From the NCBI GenBank assembly GCA_965213845.1, contig CBDCAI010000008.1:124001-188000 (forward strand): a DNA stretch of 64,000 bases, in the 5' to 3' direction. Position numbers and translations under genes: made by a program. Shown one piece after another: positions 44,754 to 53,257 of this stretch. The first letter of the stretch is position 1. Each line of letters opens with the position of its first letter. The notes below the pieces were generated by a model, which made no database searches, was not told where the DNA came from, and was given only the letters and a program-made list of their open reading frames with translations. This DNA is from JBBROS01 sp965213845 (GTDB lineage Bacteria > Pseudomonadota > Alphaproteobacteria > Acetobacterales > Acetobacteraceae).

Positions 44754-45562
44754 GGCGTGCTCTCTCGGTCAGAAGGTCCGCCCAGGCGCAGCCCGGCCCA
44801 TGCGAGCAGGAGCAGCAGCAGGGTGGCGGCGATCAGCAGGGTGGAGACGGCGGCGATGCCGGGGTCCAGCTCGGTGCGCAGGCTGGCGAACATCCGGCGG
44901 GTGAGGGTCTGGCGGTCGCCGCCGGCGATGAACGACACGACGACGACCTCGTCGAACGAGGCAAGGAAGGCGAGAATGGCGCAGGCGGCCAGTGGCTGGC
45001 GCAACTGCGGCAGGGCGACGGTCAGGAAGGCGCGGAGGGGGTGCGCGCCCATGCTGCGCGCCGCGAGCAGCTGGTCGAAGTCGAAGGGGCGCAGCGCCGC
45101 CTCCATGGCGAAGGCGACGACCGGTAGCGCCATGGCGGTGTGCACCAGGACGATGCCGCCCAGCGTGTTGAGCGCGCCCAGGGCGGCCAGCGCGAAGTAG
45201 GCGGCGATGGCGACCAGGATGGCGGGCAGCGCGAACGGCACCACCAGCGTCGCGCGCAGCACGGCGGCCAGCGGCGCGGGCCCGCGCACGGCAGCCATGG
45301 CGGCGGCGAGGCCTATCGGGGTGGCTAGCGCGGCGGTGCCGAGGGCGGCCAGCAGCGACGTCTCCGCGGCCCGGCGCCACTCGTCCGAGCGCCAGATGGC
45401 CTCGTACCACCGCGTGCTCCACCGCGCCGGCGGGAAGGCGAGCAGGCTGGTGCCGGAGAACGACATCGGCACGACGATCAGGGTCGGCAACGCCAGCAGC
45501 GCCAGCAGGACGGCGCTGAGCGCATAGAGCCAGAGCCGGCGGCGGTGCGGCACGCCGGTCAT
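44750..45562 (-). CDS. Polyamine/opine-type ABC transporter permease (PotC-like)
   Basis: Inner-membrane permease of 270 residues with six helices. It begins LWLYALSAVLLALLALPTLI and has PMSFSGTSLLAFPPARWSTR, typical of PotC/YdcV. The EAA loop is LAARSMGAHPLRAFLTVALP. It should pair with the permease encoded upstream, which is frameshifted; if that gene is dead the transporter would lack half its channel. Confidence 0.9.
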   Translation of the reverse strand: MTGVPHRRRLWLYALSAVLLALLALPTLIVVPMSFSGTSLLAFPPARWSTRWYEAIWRSDEWRRAAETSLLAALGTAALATPIGLAAAMAAVRGPAPLAAVLRATLVVPFALPAILVAIAAYFALAALGALNTLGGIVLVHTAMALPVVAFAMEAALRPFDFDQLLAARSMGAHPLRAFLTVALPQLRQPLAACAILAFLASFDEVVVVSFIAGGDRQTLTRRMFASLRTELDPGIAAVSTLLIAATLLLLLLAWAGLRLGGPSDRESTP

Positions 45563-46361
45563 GCGAACCGCCGGGCGACGCGCAACGCCCCCTGCCCGGC
45601 CAGCAGCAGCGCGGCGGTGGCCGCCAGCAGCAGGGTGGCCAATGCGCTCGCGACGCCCAGTTGGCGTTGAACGACACGGCGCGCTCGATCGCCATGCTGG
45701 CCGTGGTGACCCGGCCGCCGCCCAGCACGACGGGCGTCACGTAGAAGCCGAGCGCCTGGACGAACACCAGCAGCAGCCCCGCCGCCTGCCCGGGCAGCGT
45801 GAGCGGCAGCGTCACGGTCCAGAAGGCGCGGGTGGGCGATGCGCCGCAGGCTGCCGCGGCGCGCACCAGCTCCGGCCGGACCGCCCGGAACGCGGCATAG
45901 GCGGGCAGGACGTGGAACGGCAGCATGACGTGCACCATGCCCACCAGCACGCCGAACTCGTTGTTGATCAGCTGCAACGGCTCCGTGATCCAGCCGGCCA
46001 GCAGGGTGTTCACCAGCCCGCGGCGCCCGAGCAGCACAAGCCAGGCGTAGGTTCGCACCAGCAGGCTGGTCCATAGCGGCAGCAGCACCAGGAACAGCCC
46101 GGCCGCCGCCACCCGCCGCGGCGCCAGGGCCAGCGCATAGGCGAGCGGCGTGCCCAGCAACGCGCACAGCGCCATGGTGACGACGGACAGCCGCAGCGTG
46201 GTGCCGAGCATGACGGCGTTGGTGTCCGTCATGACGCGGGCGTAGTTGGACAGGCCGATGGCGCCGGCCGCGTCCACGAACGACAGCGCGAAGAGCCAGG
46301 CCAGCGACGCGCCGAGCACGACCCAGACCAGCAGCAGGGCGGGCGCCGCGAGAGCCGTCAT
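45559..46361 (-). pseudogene. Polyamine/opine-type ABC permease (PotB-like), single-base frameshift
   Basis: From the ATG at 46361 the frame reads MTALAAPALLLVWVVLGASL through VRTYAWLVLLGRRGLVNTLL, the EAA region RAAAACGASPTRAFWTVTLP, and up to AIERAVSFNANW, then derails. The correct continuation GVASALATLLLAATAALLLA, ending RVARRFA, lies in the next frame. The plus strand has CCC at 45656-45658 where CCCC would restore the gene, so one base is missing in a homopolymer. This could be a sequencing error or a true recent mutation. An ATG at 46379 is an alternative start. Confidence 0.88.
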
Positions 46362-46371
46362 GCCGGCGCGA

Positions 46372-47406
46372 TCAGGCATCCGGCAACACGAGTACCCGCC
46401 GTTGCGGCAGGCCCAGGACGATGGCGGCGCCCGGCAGCGGCGCGTCGGTGTCGGCAGGTAGGCGGATGGCGAGGCGGTGGCCAGGCCTGGTTGTGGCGAA
46501 CACCAGGCGGCTGTCGCCCTGGAACACCTGGTCGGCGACGCGCGCGTGCAGCACCGGGCCGTCCGGGCAAGCGCCGAGCCGCAGGTCCTCGGGGCGGACG
46601 CGGAGGGAGGCGGGCCCGTTGGCGGGGTCCGGGCCGACCGCCGCGCCGTCGTAGTGGAGCGTGCCGCCGCCGTGGTCCAGCGGCAGGAACGCAGCGTCGC
46701 CGATGAACCCCGCCACCCAGCGGCTGGCCGGGCGGTCATAGACGTCCTCGGGCCGGCCGACCTGGTGGATGCGGCCCTGGCCCATGACGGCGATGCGATC
46801 GGACAGGGCCATCGCCTCCCGCTGGTCGTGGGTCACATAGACGGTGGTCGCGCCGGTGGCGGCGTGCAGGCGGCGGATCTCGTGCTGCATCTCCTCCCGC
46901 AGCTGCCGGTCGAGCGCGCTGAGCGGCTCGTCCATCAGCAGGATGGGCGGCCCGGCCACCAGCGCGCGGGCGAGCGCCACCCGCTGACGCTGCCCGCCGC
47001 TTATCTGGTCGATGCGGCGGTCTCCCATCCCGTCCAGCCGCACCAGCGCCAGCGCGTCGGCCACGCGGCGGTCGCGCTCCGCCCGGCCCATCCCGGCCAT
47101 GCGGAGGGGGTAGCCGACGTTCCCGGCGACGCTCAGATGCGGGAAGAGGGCGTAGCCCTGGAATACGACGCCGAGGCCGCGGCGATGGGCCGGCACGTCC
47201 CGCATCTCCCGCCCGTCGAACCGCACGCTGCCGCTGTCGGGCCGGACGAAGCCTGCGATCGCCATCAGCAGGGTGCTCTTGCCGGAGCCGCTGGGGCCCA
47301 GCAGGGTCGTGAAGGCGCCGGGTTCGATGTCGAGCGAGACGTCATCCAGCGCCGCGACCGCGCCGAAGCGGCGGCTCACGCCCTGCAGGGTGATGCGGGA
47401 GGGCAA
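46372..47406 (-). CDS. Polyamine/opine-type ABC transporter ATP-binding protein (PotA-like)
   Basis: ATPase of 344 residues. Walker A is GPSGSGKS (37-44), Q-loop FQGYALFPHLSVAGNVGYPL, signature ISGGQRQRVALARALVAGP, Walker B LLMDEPLSALDR, H-loop VTHDQREAMALSD. Residues after about 240 form the TOBE regulatory domain (SLRVRPEDLRLG). It follows the binding-protein gene after three bases. Symbol not given because the substrate is unlikely to be a polyamine in this context. Confidence 0.92.
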   Translation of the reverse strand: MPSRITLQGVSRRFGAVAALDDVSLDIEPGAFTTLLGPSGSGKSTLLMAIAGFVRPDSGSVRFDGREMRDVPAHRRGLGVVFQGYALFPHLSVAGNVGYPLRMAGMGRAERDRRVADALALVRLDGMGDRRIDQISGGQRQRVALARALVAGPPILLMDEPLSALDRQLREEMQHEIRRLHAATGATTVYVTHDQREAMALSDRIAVMGQGRIHQVGRPEDVYDRPASRWVAGFIGDAAFLPLDHGGGTLHYDGAAVGPDPANGPASLRVRPEDLRLGACPDGPVLHARVADQVFQGDSRLVFATTRPGHRLAIRLPADTDAPLPGAAIVLGLPQRRVLVLPDA

Positions 47407-47409
47407 GGC

Positions 47410-48450
47410 CTATTTCTGGCGCAAGCGGTCGAACCGCTCCTGCATGGCGGCGGTGTTCTTGTAATACCAGGCATTATCCACGATCACCTGGTTGGCCATC
47501 TTGTCGGGGCTGGTGGGCAGCTCCGCGGCCTTGGCGGGGGCGATCAGGTCGAAGGCGCGGCGGTTGGTGGGGCCGTAGGGCAATGCGTTGCTGAGCGCCG
47601 CCTGCACTGCGGGCGACGTGAGGGCGGCGAGCGCCTTCATCGCGCGGTCCTTGTTTGGCGCGCCTTTGGGGATGGCGTAGCAGTCGAACTGCACCACGCC
47701 GCCGTCATAGCTCATCTTCGCGTTCGCGCCGTCGTTCACCGCCGCGGTGATCCGGCCGTTCCAGCCGGTGGTCATGTCCACCTCGTCGTCCTTCAGCACC
47801 TGGCTCTGCTGCGCGCCGCTGGCCCACCAGACCGCGACGTTCGGCTTCAGCTCCTCGAGCTTGCGGAAGGCGCGGTCGATGCCGGCCGGGGTGTTCAGCA
47901 GGGAGTAGACCTCGGCAGGCTTCACCCCGTCCGCTTGCAGGGCGATCTCCAGCACGCTGATCACCCGGTTGCCGTTGAAGGCGCGGCGGCCGGGGAAGGT
48001 GCGCACGTCCCAGAAGTCGGCCCAGGTGCGGGGCGGGTGGGCCGCGTACTTCTGCGCGTTGTAGGCGAGCACGGTGCTGTAGGCGATCGTGCCGAGGCAG
48101 TACTTGGCGGCCATGCCCGGCAGGAAGTCCGCGGAGTCGATGCCGGCTGCCTTGTAGTCGATCTCCTCCAGCAAACCCTCGGCGCCGGCCTGGTCCATCT
48201 CGAAGCTGCCGATCTGCACGATGTCCCAGGTGACGGCGTGGGATTGCACCTGCAGCTTGATCTGGGCGTAGCTGTTGCTGACGGTGTCCTCGCGGAAGGT
48301 GAAGCCCTGCGCCTTGGCCGCCGGCTCCCACTGCAGCTCCCGCTGGGCCTTCTGGTAGGTGCCGCCCCAGGACACCAGCGTCAGCGGCGCCGGCTGCGAC
48401 AGCGCAGGCGTGGCGGCGAGGAGGAGGACGGCAAGCAGACTCTGGCGCAT
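47410..48450 (-). CDS. Spermidine/putrescine-type ABC substrate-binding protein (PotD/F family)
   Basis: First gene of the ten-gene operon; a periplasmic receptor of 346 residues. Signal peptide MRQSLLAVLLLAATPALSQ. LTLVSWGGTYQKAQRE is the typical amino end of the family, and AYNAQKYAAHPPRTWADFWD and TTGWNGRITAAVNDGA mark the hinge and ligand sites. A GTG one codon upstream is possible. Directly upstream lies the divergent GntR gene with operator-like palindromes. Confidence 0.9.
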   Translation of the reverse strand: MRQSLLAVLLLAATPALSQPAPLTLVSWGGTYQKAQRELQWEPAAKAQGFTFREDTVSNSYAQIKLQVQSHAVTWDIVQIGSFEMDQAGAEGLLEEIDYKAAGIDSADFLPGMAAKYCLGTIAYSTVLAYNAQKYAAHPPRTWADFWDVRTFPGRRAFNGNRVISVLEIALQADGVKPAEVYSLLNTPAGIDRAFRKLEELKPNVAVWWASGAQQSQVLKDDEVDMTTGWNGRITAAVNDGANAKMSYDGGVVQFDCYAIPKGAPNKDRAMKALAALTSPAVQAALSNALPYGPTNRRAFDLIAPAKAAELPTSPDKMANQVIVDNAWYYKNTAAMQERFDRLRQK

Positions 48451-48471
48451 CACGCGGGACTCCCGAACGAA

Positions 48472-48487
48472 GTTTGCCTATACAAAC
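48472..48487. promoter_or_regulatory. GntR-type operator candidate 1
   Basis: GTTTGCCTATACAAAC contains a perfect GTTTG-N6-CAAAC inverted repeat in the 57-bp gap between the transporter operon and the GntR gene. It resembles the TTGTNTANACAA-type sites of HutC/UTRA regulators. Confidence 0.65.
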
Positions 48488-48507
48488 AGGCGAGGGAACC
48501 AGGCGCA

Positions 48508-49251
48508 ATGAATTTGTCTATGCAAACTCCGGGCAAGGCCGGCGGGTACCGCGAGATCTTCGCCTGGATCGCCGACGGTATCCGCAGCGGCCGCTGGCGC
48601 CCCGGCGACCGCCTGCCGACCGAGGCGGAGCTGGTCTGCCAGTTCCGCGTCAGCCGCATGACGGTGAGCCGGGCGCTTACCGACCTCGCCGGCCTCCGCC
48701 TGGTCGAGCGCCGGCGCGGCGCCGGCAGCTTCGTCGCGGAAAGCGGCGGGGCCGTCCCGCTGTTCGCCGCACGAGACGTGGCGGAGGAGCTGCGGACCAC
48801 GCGGGAAGGCTTCTCGGTGCAGGTGCTGCTGCGCGCCTCCGAACCCTGGCCGGCCGCCCATCGGCACGCCGGGGCGCCGGCGCGGTGCGTCCACTCCGTG
48901 CTGGTCTACGCGACGCTCGAAGGCCCGGTGCAGGCAGAGGAGCGATGGGTCAATCCGGCCGAGGTCCCCGCCTACGCCACCGCCGACCTGGCGCACACCA
49001 GCACGTTCTCCCTGCTTGCCGCGGTGCGCGCGGACGAGATCGAGACGCGGCTGACGGCCACCCGCCCCAGCACCGTGGATGCCAGGCGCCTCGCCTGCTC
49101 CCGCGCCCAACCCTGCTGGATGCTCGAACGCACGAGCTGGCGCGCGGCCGTCCTGGTATCCCACAGCCGCATCGTCTCCCGCGGCGACCGCTACGTGCTG
49201 CGCGACCAGGTCAAGCGGGAGCGGAGCCCCCACCCGGGCCGGGCCGTGTAG
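48508..49251 (+). CDS. GntR family regulator, HutC/UTRA type
   Basis: Transcription factor of 247 residues. The winged helix occupies residues 14-78: YREIFAWIADGIRSGRWRPG, then LPTEAELVCQFRVSRMTVSR with the recognition helix, then LRLVERRRGAGSFVA. The remaining 165 residues form the ligand-binding UTRA fold (RCVHSVLVYATLEGPVQAEE, SHSRIVSRGDRYVLRDQVKR). It diverges from the ten-gene operon and has two operator-like repeats around its own start, so it most likely represses that operon and itself until the imported compound binds. ATG chosen with GAGGGA ten bases upstream. Confidence 0.9.
   Translation: MNLSMQTPGKAGGYREIFAWIADGIRSGRWRPGDRLPTEAELVCQFRVSRMTVSRALTDLAGLRLVERRRGAGSFVAESGGAVPLFAARDVAEELRTTREGFSVQVLLRASEPWPAAHRHAGAPARCVHSVLVYATLEGPVQAEERWVNPAEVPAYATADLAHTSTFSLLAAVRADEIETRLTATRPSTVDARRLACSRAQPCWMLERTSWRAAVLVSHSRIVSRGDRYVLRDQVKRERSPHPGRAV
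48512..48527. promoter_or_regulatory. GntR-type operator candidate 2
   Basis: ATTTGTCTATGCAAAC matches candidate 1 at 13 of 16 positions, centred 40 bp away (about four helical turns, same face). It overlaps codons 2-7 of the regulator gene. Confidence 0.6.
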
Positions 49252-49365
49252 GGCGGCGCGTGCGACGGGCGGGCTTGGGCCCGCGCGCGACCGGCCGGCG
49301 CTGTTCGGCGCACGCGCGACCGGACGCAGGAGGGCGTTGCCGCGCGGGCCGGTTCCGGGCAGAAG

Positions 49366-49770
49366 ATGGCGGTGATGAACCGTAACCGCCCTGGCAGCGC
49401 GTCCGAGCCCGGCATGGTCCGTATGCTGGTGGCGGTGCTCGTGCTGATGGCACTGGTCGTGGGTCCGGTGCGGGCCTTCGCGATGGCGGCCGCGGCGGCG
49501 CCCACGGCCGATCTGTTGATCTGTCACGCCTCGGCGGCTGACGCGGACCAGACGCCCGCGCAGGCGCCGGTCCACGCGCATGATTGCCAGCTTTGCCCGG
49601 CCTGCCACCTTGCTGCGCAGCCCGCGCTCGCCGCGGGCGCTGGAGTGTTCGTCTCGGCGCCGGCGATCACCATGGTTGCCGACACGACCTTGCTTCCGCC
49701 CGCGACCGGACCGCCAAGCCCGGTCGATGCCGCAACACCATCCACGGGACCACCTGCCTCCGCCGTCTGA
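49366..49770 (+). CDS. DUF2946-like small copper-associated protein
   Basis: Protein of 134 residues with one membrane or signal segment (MVRMLVAVLVLMALVVGPVR). It contains ICHASAADADQ and then HAHDCQLCPACHLAA, a His/Cys cluster that resembles the CPLC region of DUF2946 proteins, which sit near copper genes. The copC-copD genes downstream support a role in periplasmic copper handling. Function of the family is not established. The tail is Pro/Thr-rich and disordered. Confidence 0.7.
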   Translation: MAVMNRNRPGSASEPGMVRMLVAVLVLMALVVGPVRAFAMAAAAAPTADLLICHASAADADQTPAQAPVHAHDCQLCPACHLAAQPALAAGAGVFVSAPAITMVADTTLLPPATGPPSPVDAATPSTGPPASAV

Positions 49771-49983
49771 TCGCTCGTCTCCGCCGATGCCGTGCGCATG
49801 GGCGGGTTCCGCAGTCCTGATGGAAGAGGCCCGATGTTGCATGACACGATCGGCCGCCGCCGCGCGCTGTCGCCGCCGCACGGTTCGCGGACCGGCTGGG
49901 GACGATGCGGCAGGGTCGGATGATCGGCCGCGGTAACCCCGCCGCGGCGGCCATGCCGGGACACACCAAGTGATGGACCGGAC

Positions 49984-50100
49984 GTGCCCTCGGTGGGCGG
50001 CCCCTTCAGCTTTCAGGCCGCCACCGGACGGGAGGTCACGGATGCGGACTTCCGCGGACGGTGGATCCCCGTCCCCGTCGGCTACGCGCAGCCCGCTCGT
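49984..50100 (+). pseudogene. Fragment of an SCO1/SenC copper chaperone gene
   Basis: PSVGGPFSFQAATGREVTDA, then DFRGRWIPVPVGYAQP aligns with the usual SCO1 amino-domain GGPFxLxDxxGxxVTDxDFRGxW followed by FGYxxCPDxCP. The CxxxC copper motif and the remaining 120 residues are gone; after GYAQP the reading is meaningless and runs into copC. A basic stretch further upstream (49843-49880, DTIGRRRALSPP) could be the old amino end. The gap 49771-49983 has no intact gene. Confidence 0.7.
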
Positions 50101-50145
50101 CGCCAGCTTGCTGGCCTGACCCGCCCATTTTCCAGGAGAACAACG

Positions 50146-50508
50146 ATGCGCTTCCTCACCACCTCTGCCGCCCTCGCCCTCATGCTGACCGCTGGGCCCG
50201 GGCAGGCTCTTGCCCACGCCCACCTGCGCACCGCGACCCCCGCGGTGGACAGCACCGTCGCCGCCCCCACCGAGGTGGCGATCGTCTACTCCGAGGGCGT
50301 CGAGCCGCGGTTCAGCACGATCGAGGTGAAGGATTCTACCGGCAAGCGGGTGGACAAGCAGGACGTGCATACCGCGCCGTCCGACAACAAGGTGCTGAGC
50401 GTCGGCCTGCCCCAGCTCGCCCCTGGCGTCTACACGGTGGAGTGGCACGCGACGGCGGTGGACACGCACAAGACCGAGGGCACGTTCAAGTTCACGGTGA
50501 AGCCCTAG
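50146..50508 (+). CDS. copC: CopC-domain copper-binding periplasmic protein
   Basis: Protein of 120 residues. Signal peptide MRFLTTSAALALMLTAGPGQ...ALA is cleaved to expose H24 as the mature first residue, part of the copper(II) site (HAHL). The single beta-sandwich contains FSTIEVKDSTGKRVD and ends WHATAVDTHKTEGTFKFTV, where D-x-H contributes the other ligands. AGGAGAA lies five bases before the ATG. It probably passes copper to the CopD protein encoded 13 bases downstream. Confidence 0.93.
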   Translation: MRFLTTSAALALMLTAGPGQALAHAHLRTATPAVDSTVAAPTEVAIVYSEGVEPRFSTIEVKDSTGKRVDKQDVHTAPSDNKVLSVGLPQLAPGVYTVEWHATAVDTHKTEGTFKFTVKP

Positions 50509-50521
50509 CGGCGTAGGGCCG

Positions 50522-52315
50522 GTGTCGGGGGTCGAGGGCGGGCTTCTGCTCGCGCTCGCCCGGGCGCTGGCCGTCGCGTCATTGCTGTCGGCGTTCGGCG
50601 CCCAGGTGTTCGCGGCCTGGGTGCTGCCGCGGGTGGGCGTGCGGTTCGGCGCGCTGACGGGCCTCGCGCGCGGGAGCCTGGTTGCGGCGGCGGTGCTGCT
50701 GCCGGCGTGGGCGGTGTTGCAGGCGGCCGAGCTGGTTGGGGCCGGGTGGCGTTTCGCGGCGCTGCCGGATGCGCTGCTGCATACGCTGTTCGGCCGGGTG
50801 CTGCTGGTTCAGCTGGCGGCGGTGCTGCTGGCGCTGTTGGTGCGGCGGCGGTGGCCGGCGCTGGCGCTGTCGGCGGCGGCGCTGCTGCTGCAGGCCGGGC
50901 ATAGCCATGCGTGGTCGATGGAGGGTGGGCCGAGCCTGTTGCTGGTGTCCGACTGCGTGCATCTGCTGGCGGCGGGCGCCTGGTTGGGCGGGTTGGCGCC
51001 GTTGCTGATGGTCGTTCGCGGTGCGTCGCTGCGGGATGCGGCGCTGGCGGCGCGGTGGTTCTCGCCATTGGGGAAGGCCTGCGTGGTGGGCCTGGTGGCG
51101 TCTGCGGCCTATCAGTTCTGGGCCTTGATCGGCGGCCTGCCTGGCCTGGTCGGGACGTCGTATGGATGGGTCGCGGGGGCGAAGCTTGTGCTGCTGGGTG
51201 TCCTGCTCGGGTTTGCCGTCGTGAACCGCTACCGCCTCGCGCCGGCGCTGCTGCGGGATGCCGGGGCTGGCCGGGACCTGGTGCGGGCCATTGCGGTGCA
51301 GACGGGGTTCGGGCTGGCGACGGTGATTGCGGCCGGGGTGCTGGCGCAGCTGCCGCCGTCCTTGCACGAGCAGCCGGTCTGGCCTTTCGCGTGGCGGCCG
51401 AGCCTGGTTGCGATGGCGGAGCCGGACCTGGCGGACGAGGTCTGGCTGGGCGTCGCCTGGATGATGGCCGCGGCCGTGCTGCCGATGGCCCTCGGGTGGC
51501 GGCGGCTGCGGCGGCCGGGGCCGGCTTGTGCCCTGGTGGCGAGTGCGGCGGTGCTGGCCTGGTTCTCGGCGCCGCACCTCTCGCTGCTGCTGGTGGAGGC
51601 CTACCCGACCAGCTACTACGCCTCTCCCTCGGGCTTCGCGGCGCGCTCGATCATGGCGGGGATGGCGCTGTATCCGCAGCATTGCGCAGGGTGCCATGGG
51701 GCGGGCGGCCGGGGGGACGGGGCAGCGGCGCCGGGGCTGGCCGTGCCGCCGGCGGATCTCACGGCGGGGCATCTGTGGGACCACTCGGATGGCGAGATGT
51801 TCTGGTGGCTCTCGCACGGCATGGCGGCGCCGGATGGAACGGTGGTGATGCCGGGGGTCGCGGGCACATTGTCCGAGGACCAGCGCTGGGCGTTGATCGA
51901 CGCCATCCGGGCGCGGAATGCGGGGCTGGCGCTGCGGGAGGGTGGAGCCTGGCCGGCGCCGGTGCGGCTGCCCGGCTTCAGCGTGGCGTGCCCGGGGCGC
52001 GATGCGATGACGGTCGAGGACCTCCAGGGCGCTCCGCTGTCCTTGGTGGTCGGCCCCCTCGCGATCACGATCACCCGGGGCGCTATCTCCTGTGCCGCCG
52101 TCGATCCGACTGCCCGGGACGCCCTGGCCGTGGTCACCGGCGCGGCGGCGGAGAGACTGGCGGGCAGCCGGATGATCGTGGATGCGGCCGGCTGGATGCG
52201 TGCGTTCCGCCCGGCGGGACGCGCGGCCGAGTGGGACGACCCGGCCGTGCTCGCGGCGGCCATGCAGGCGGCGGCGGCGCCTTTGGCGGTCGGGGGTGGC
52301 CACCATCATCACTGA
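50522..52315 (+). CDS. CopD-family copper transporter fused to cytochrome c, with His-tail
   Basis: Membrane protein of 597 residues. The first 300 residues contain eight or so helices and the CopD motifs AGHSHAWSMEGG and CVHLLAAGAWLGGLAPLLMV. A further membrane section follows (MMAAAVLPMALGWRRLRR). From about residue 375 there is a cytochrome c domain with C388-x2-C391-H392 (CAGCHGAGGRGDGAA) and likely axial M443 (VVMPGVAG). The last 110 residues form a small periplasmic domain ending GGGHHHH. Starts at GTG. Such a fusion could couple copper passage to heme electron transfer; this is inference. Confidence 0.88.
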   Translation: MSGVEGGLLLALARALAVASLLSAFGAQVFAAWVLPRVGVRFGALTGLARGSLVAAAVLLPAWAVLQAAELVGAGWRFAALPDALLHTLFGRVLLVQLAAVLLALLVRRRWPALALSAAALLLQAGHSHAWSMEGGPSLLLVSDCVHLLAAGAWLGGLAPLLMVVRGASLRDAALAARWFSPLGKACVVGLVASAAYQFWALIGGLPGLVGTSYGWVAGAKLVLLGVLLGFAVVNRYRLAPALLRDAGAGRDLVRAIAVQTGFGLATVIAAGVLAQLPPSLHEQPVWPFAWRPSLVAMAEPDLADEVWLGVAWMMAAAVLPMALGWRRLRRPGPACALVASAAVLAWFSAPHLSLLLVEAYPTSYYASPSGFAARSIMAGMALYPQHCAGCHGAGGRGDGAAAPGLAVPPADLTAGHLWDHSDGEMFWWLSHGMAAPDGTVVMPGVAGTLSEDQRWALIDAIRARNAGLALREGGAWPAPVRLPGFSVACPGRDAMTVEDLQGAPLSLVVGPLAITITRGAISCAAVDPTARDALAVVTGAAAERLAGSRMIVDAAGWMRAFRPAGRAAEWDDPAVLAAAMQAAAAPLAVGGGHHHH

Positions 52316-52365
52316 GGCCGGATCGGGTCTTTACCCCCGGAACATGCGCCGGCTATGAGCCTTCC

Positions 52366-53136
52366 GTGATATCGCCGAACCTGACGCTGAAGGACGAGAT
52401 CGCCGCCTACTGGTCGGCGCGGGCGGCGAGTTTCGACGCATCGCCGGGTCACGGCATCGCGCCAGGCGCGGAGCGGGACGCCTGGCTGGCGTTGATAAGC
52501 CGCTGGCTTGGCCCGTTGCATGGGCAGCGCGTGCTGGAGCTGGCCAGCGGGACCGGCGAGTTCACGCGCGTGCTGCTGGACGCGGGGGCCGCGGTGACGG
52601 GGCTGGACCTGTCGGAGGCGATGCTCGCCCGGGCGCGGGCGAAGCTGGCGGGGCGGCCTGCATCCCTGTTCCTGGGCGACGCGGAGGACACGCGGGAGTC
52701 GCCGGCCCGTTACGACGCCGTCGTGTGCCGCCATCTGGTCTGGACCCTGCCGGACCCGGCGCGCGCGGCGGCCGAGTGGTTCCGCGTGCTGCGCCCGGGC
52801 GGGCGGCTGATGATCGTCGACGGGGACTGGGTGCGGCTGCCGTTCTGGGGCCGGGTGCGGCAGGCGGTTGGACGGGCGTTGCTGCGGGCGCTGGGCCGCC
52901 CGCTGGAGCCGATCGACTGGGCGGCGCATGCGCGGATCATGGCGCAGGTGCATTTCAGCGGCGGGCTGCGCCCGGCGCCGCTGGTGGCGGTGATGCGGGA
53001 CGCCGGGTTTGCGGAGGTGGCGACGGGCTCGATCGCGCCGATCCGCCGGGCGCAGCGCCAGGCGACCGGGTTCGCGCGCGGGCTGACGGTGGGGGCGTAC
53101 GACGAGTTCTGGATGACGGCGGTGAAGCCGGCGTAA
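52366..53136 (+). CDS. Class I SAM-dependent methyltransferase
   Basis: Enzyme of 256 residues. Motif I is VLELASGTGEFT at 56-68, motif II area GAAVTGLDLSEAMLARARAK, and post I ASLFLGDAEDTRE; LRPGGRLMIVDGDWVRL is the later strand. It has the layout of the methyltransferase 11 group acting on small molecules or quinones. Starts at GTG, 50 bp after the copper transporter gene. No link with copper is evident. Confidence 0.88.
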   Translation: MISPNLTLKDEIAAYWSARAASFDASPGHGIAPGAERDAWLALISRWLGPLHGQRVLELASGTGEFTRVLLDAGAAVTGLDLSEAMLARARAKLAGRPASLFLGDAEDTRESPARYDAVVCRHLVWTLPDPARAAAEWFRVLRPGGRLMIVDGDWVRLPFWGRVRQAVGRALLRALGRPLEPIDWAAHARIMAQVHFSGGLRPAPLVAVMRDAGFAEVATGSIAPIRRAQRQATGFARGLTVGAYDEFWMTAVKPA

Positions 53137-53175
53137 GCGTGGCGTGCCGACCGTCGATGTCACGCCGGCCCGGGT

Positions 53176-53257
53176 GAGAGCCGGGCCATCCAGTTCCTGA
53201 CCGGGCCGGAGGCGACGCCCGTGTACAAGCGGCTCGGCTTTTCCGTGAAGGAGTGAG
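53176..53257 (+). pseudogene. 3' remnant of a molybdate-binding protein gene (modA)
   Basis: The reading ESRAIQFLTGPEATPVYKRL, then GFSVKE and a stop matches the final helix of ModA-type receptors (AxxFLTSPEAxxVxxxxGF). Nothing of the rest of the gene precedes it; upstream is a GC palindrome (GGCCCGGGTGAGAGCCGGGCC) that may mark the breakpoint. The stop overlaps the GTG of the modB remnant, the normal modA-modB coupling. Confidence 0.65.

Noticed and set aside
46477..48507. Long upstream extension of the GntR frame
   Set aside because: It is antisense to the PotA and PotD-like genes; the winged helix begins just after the ATG at 48508.
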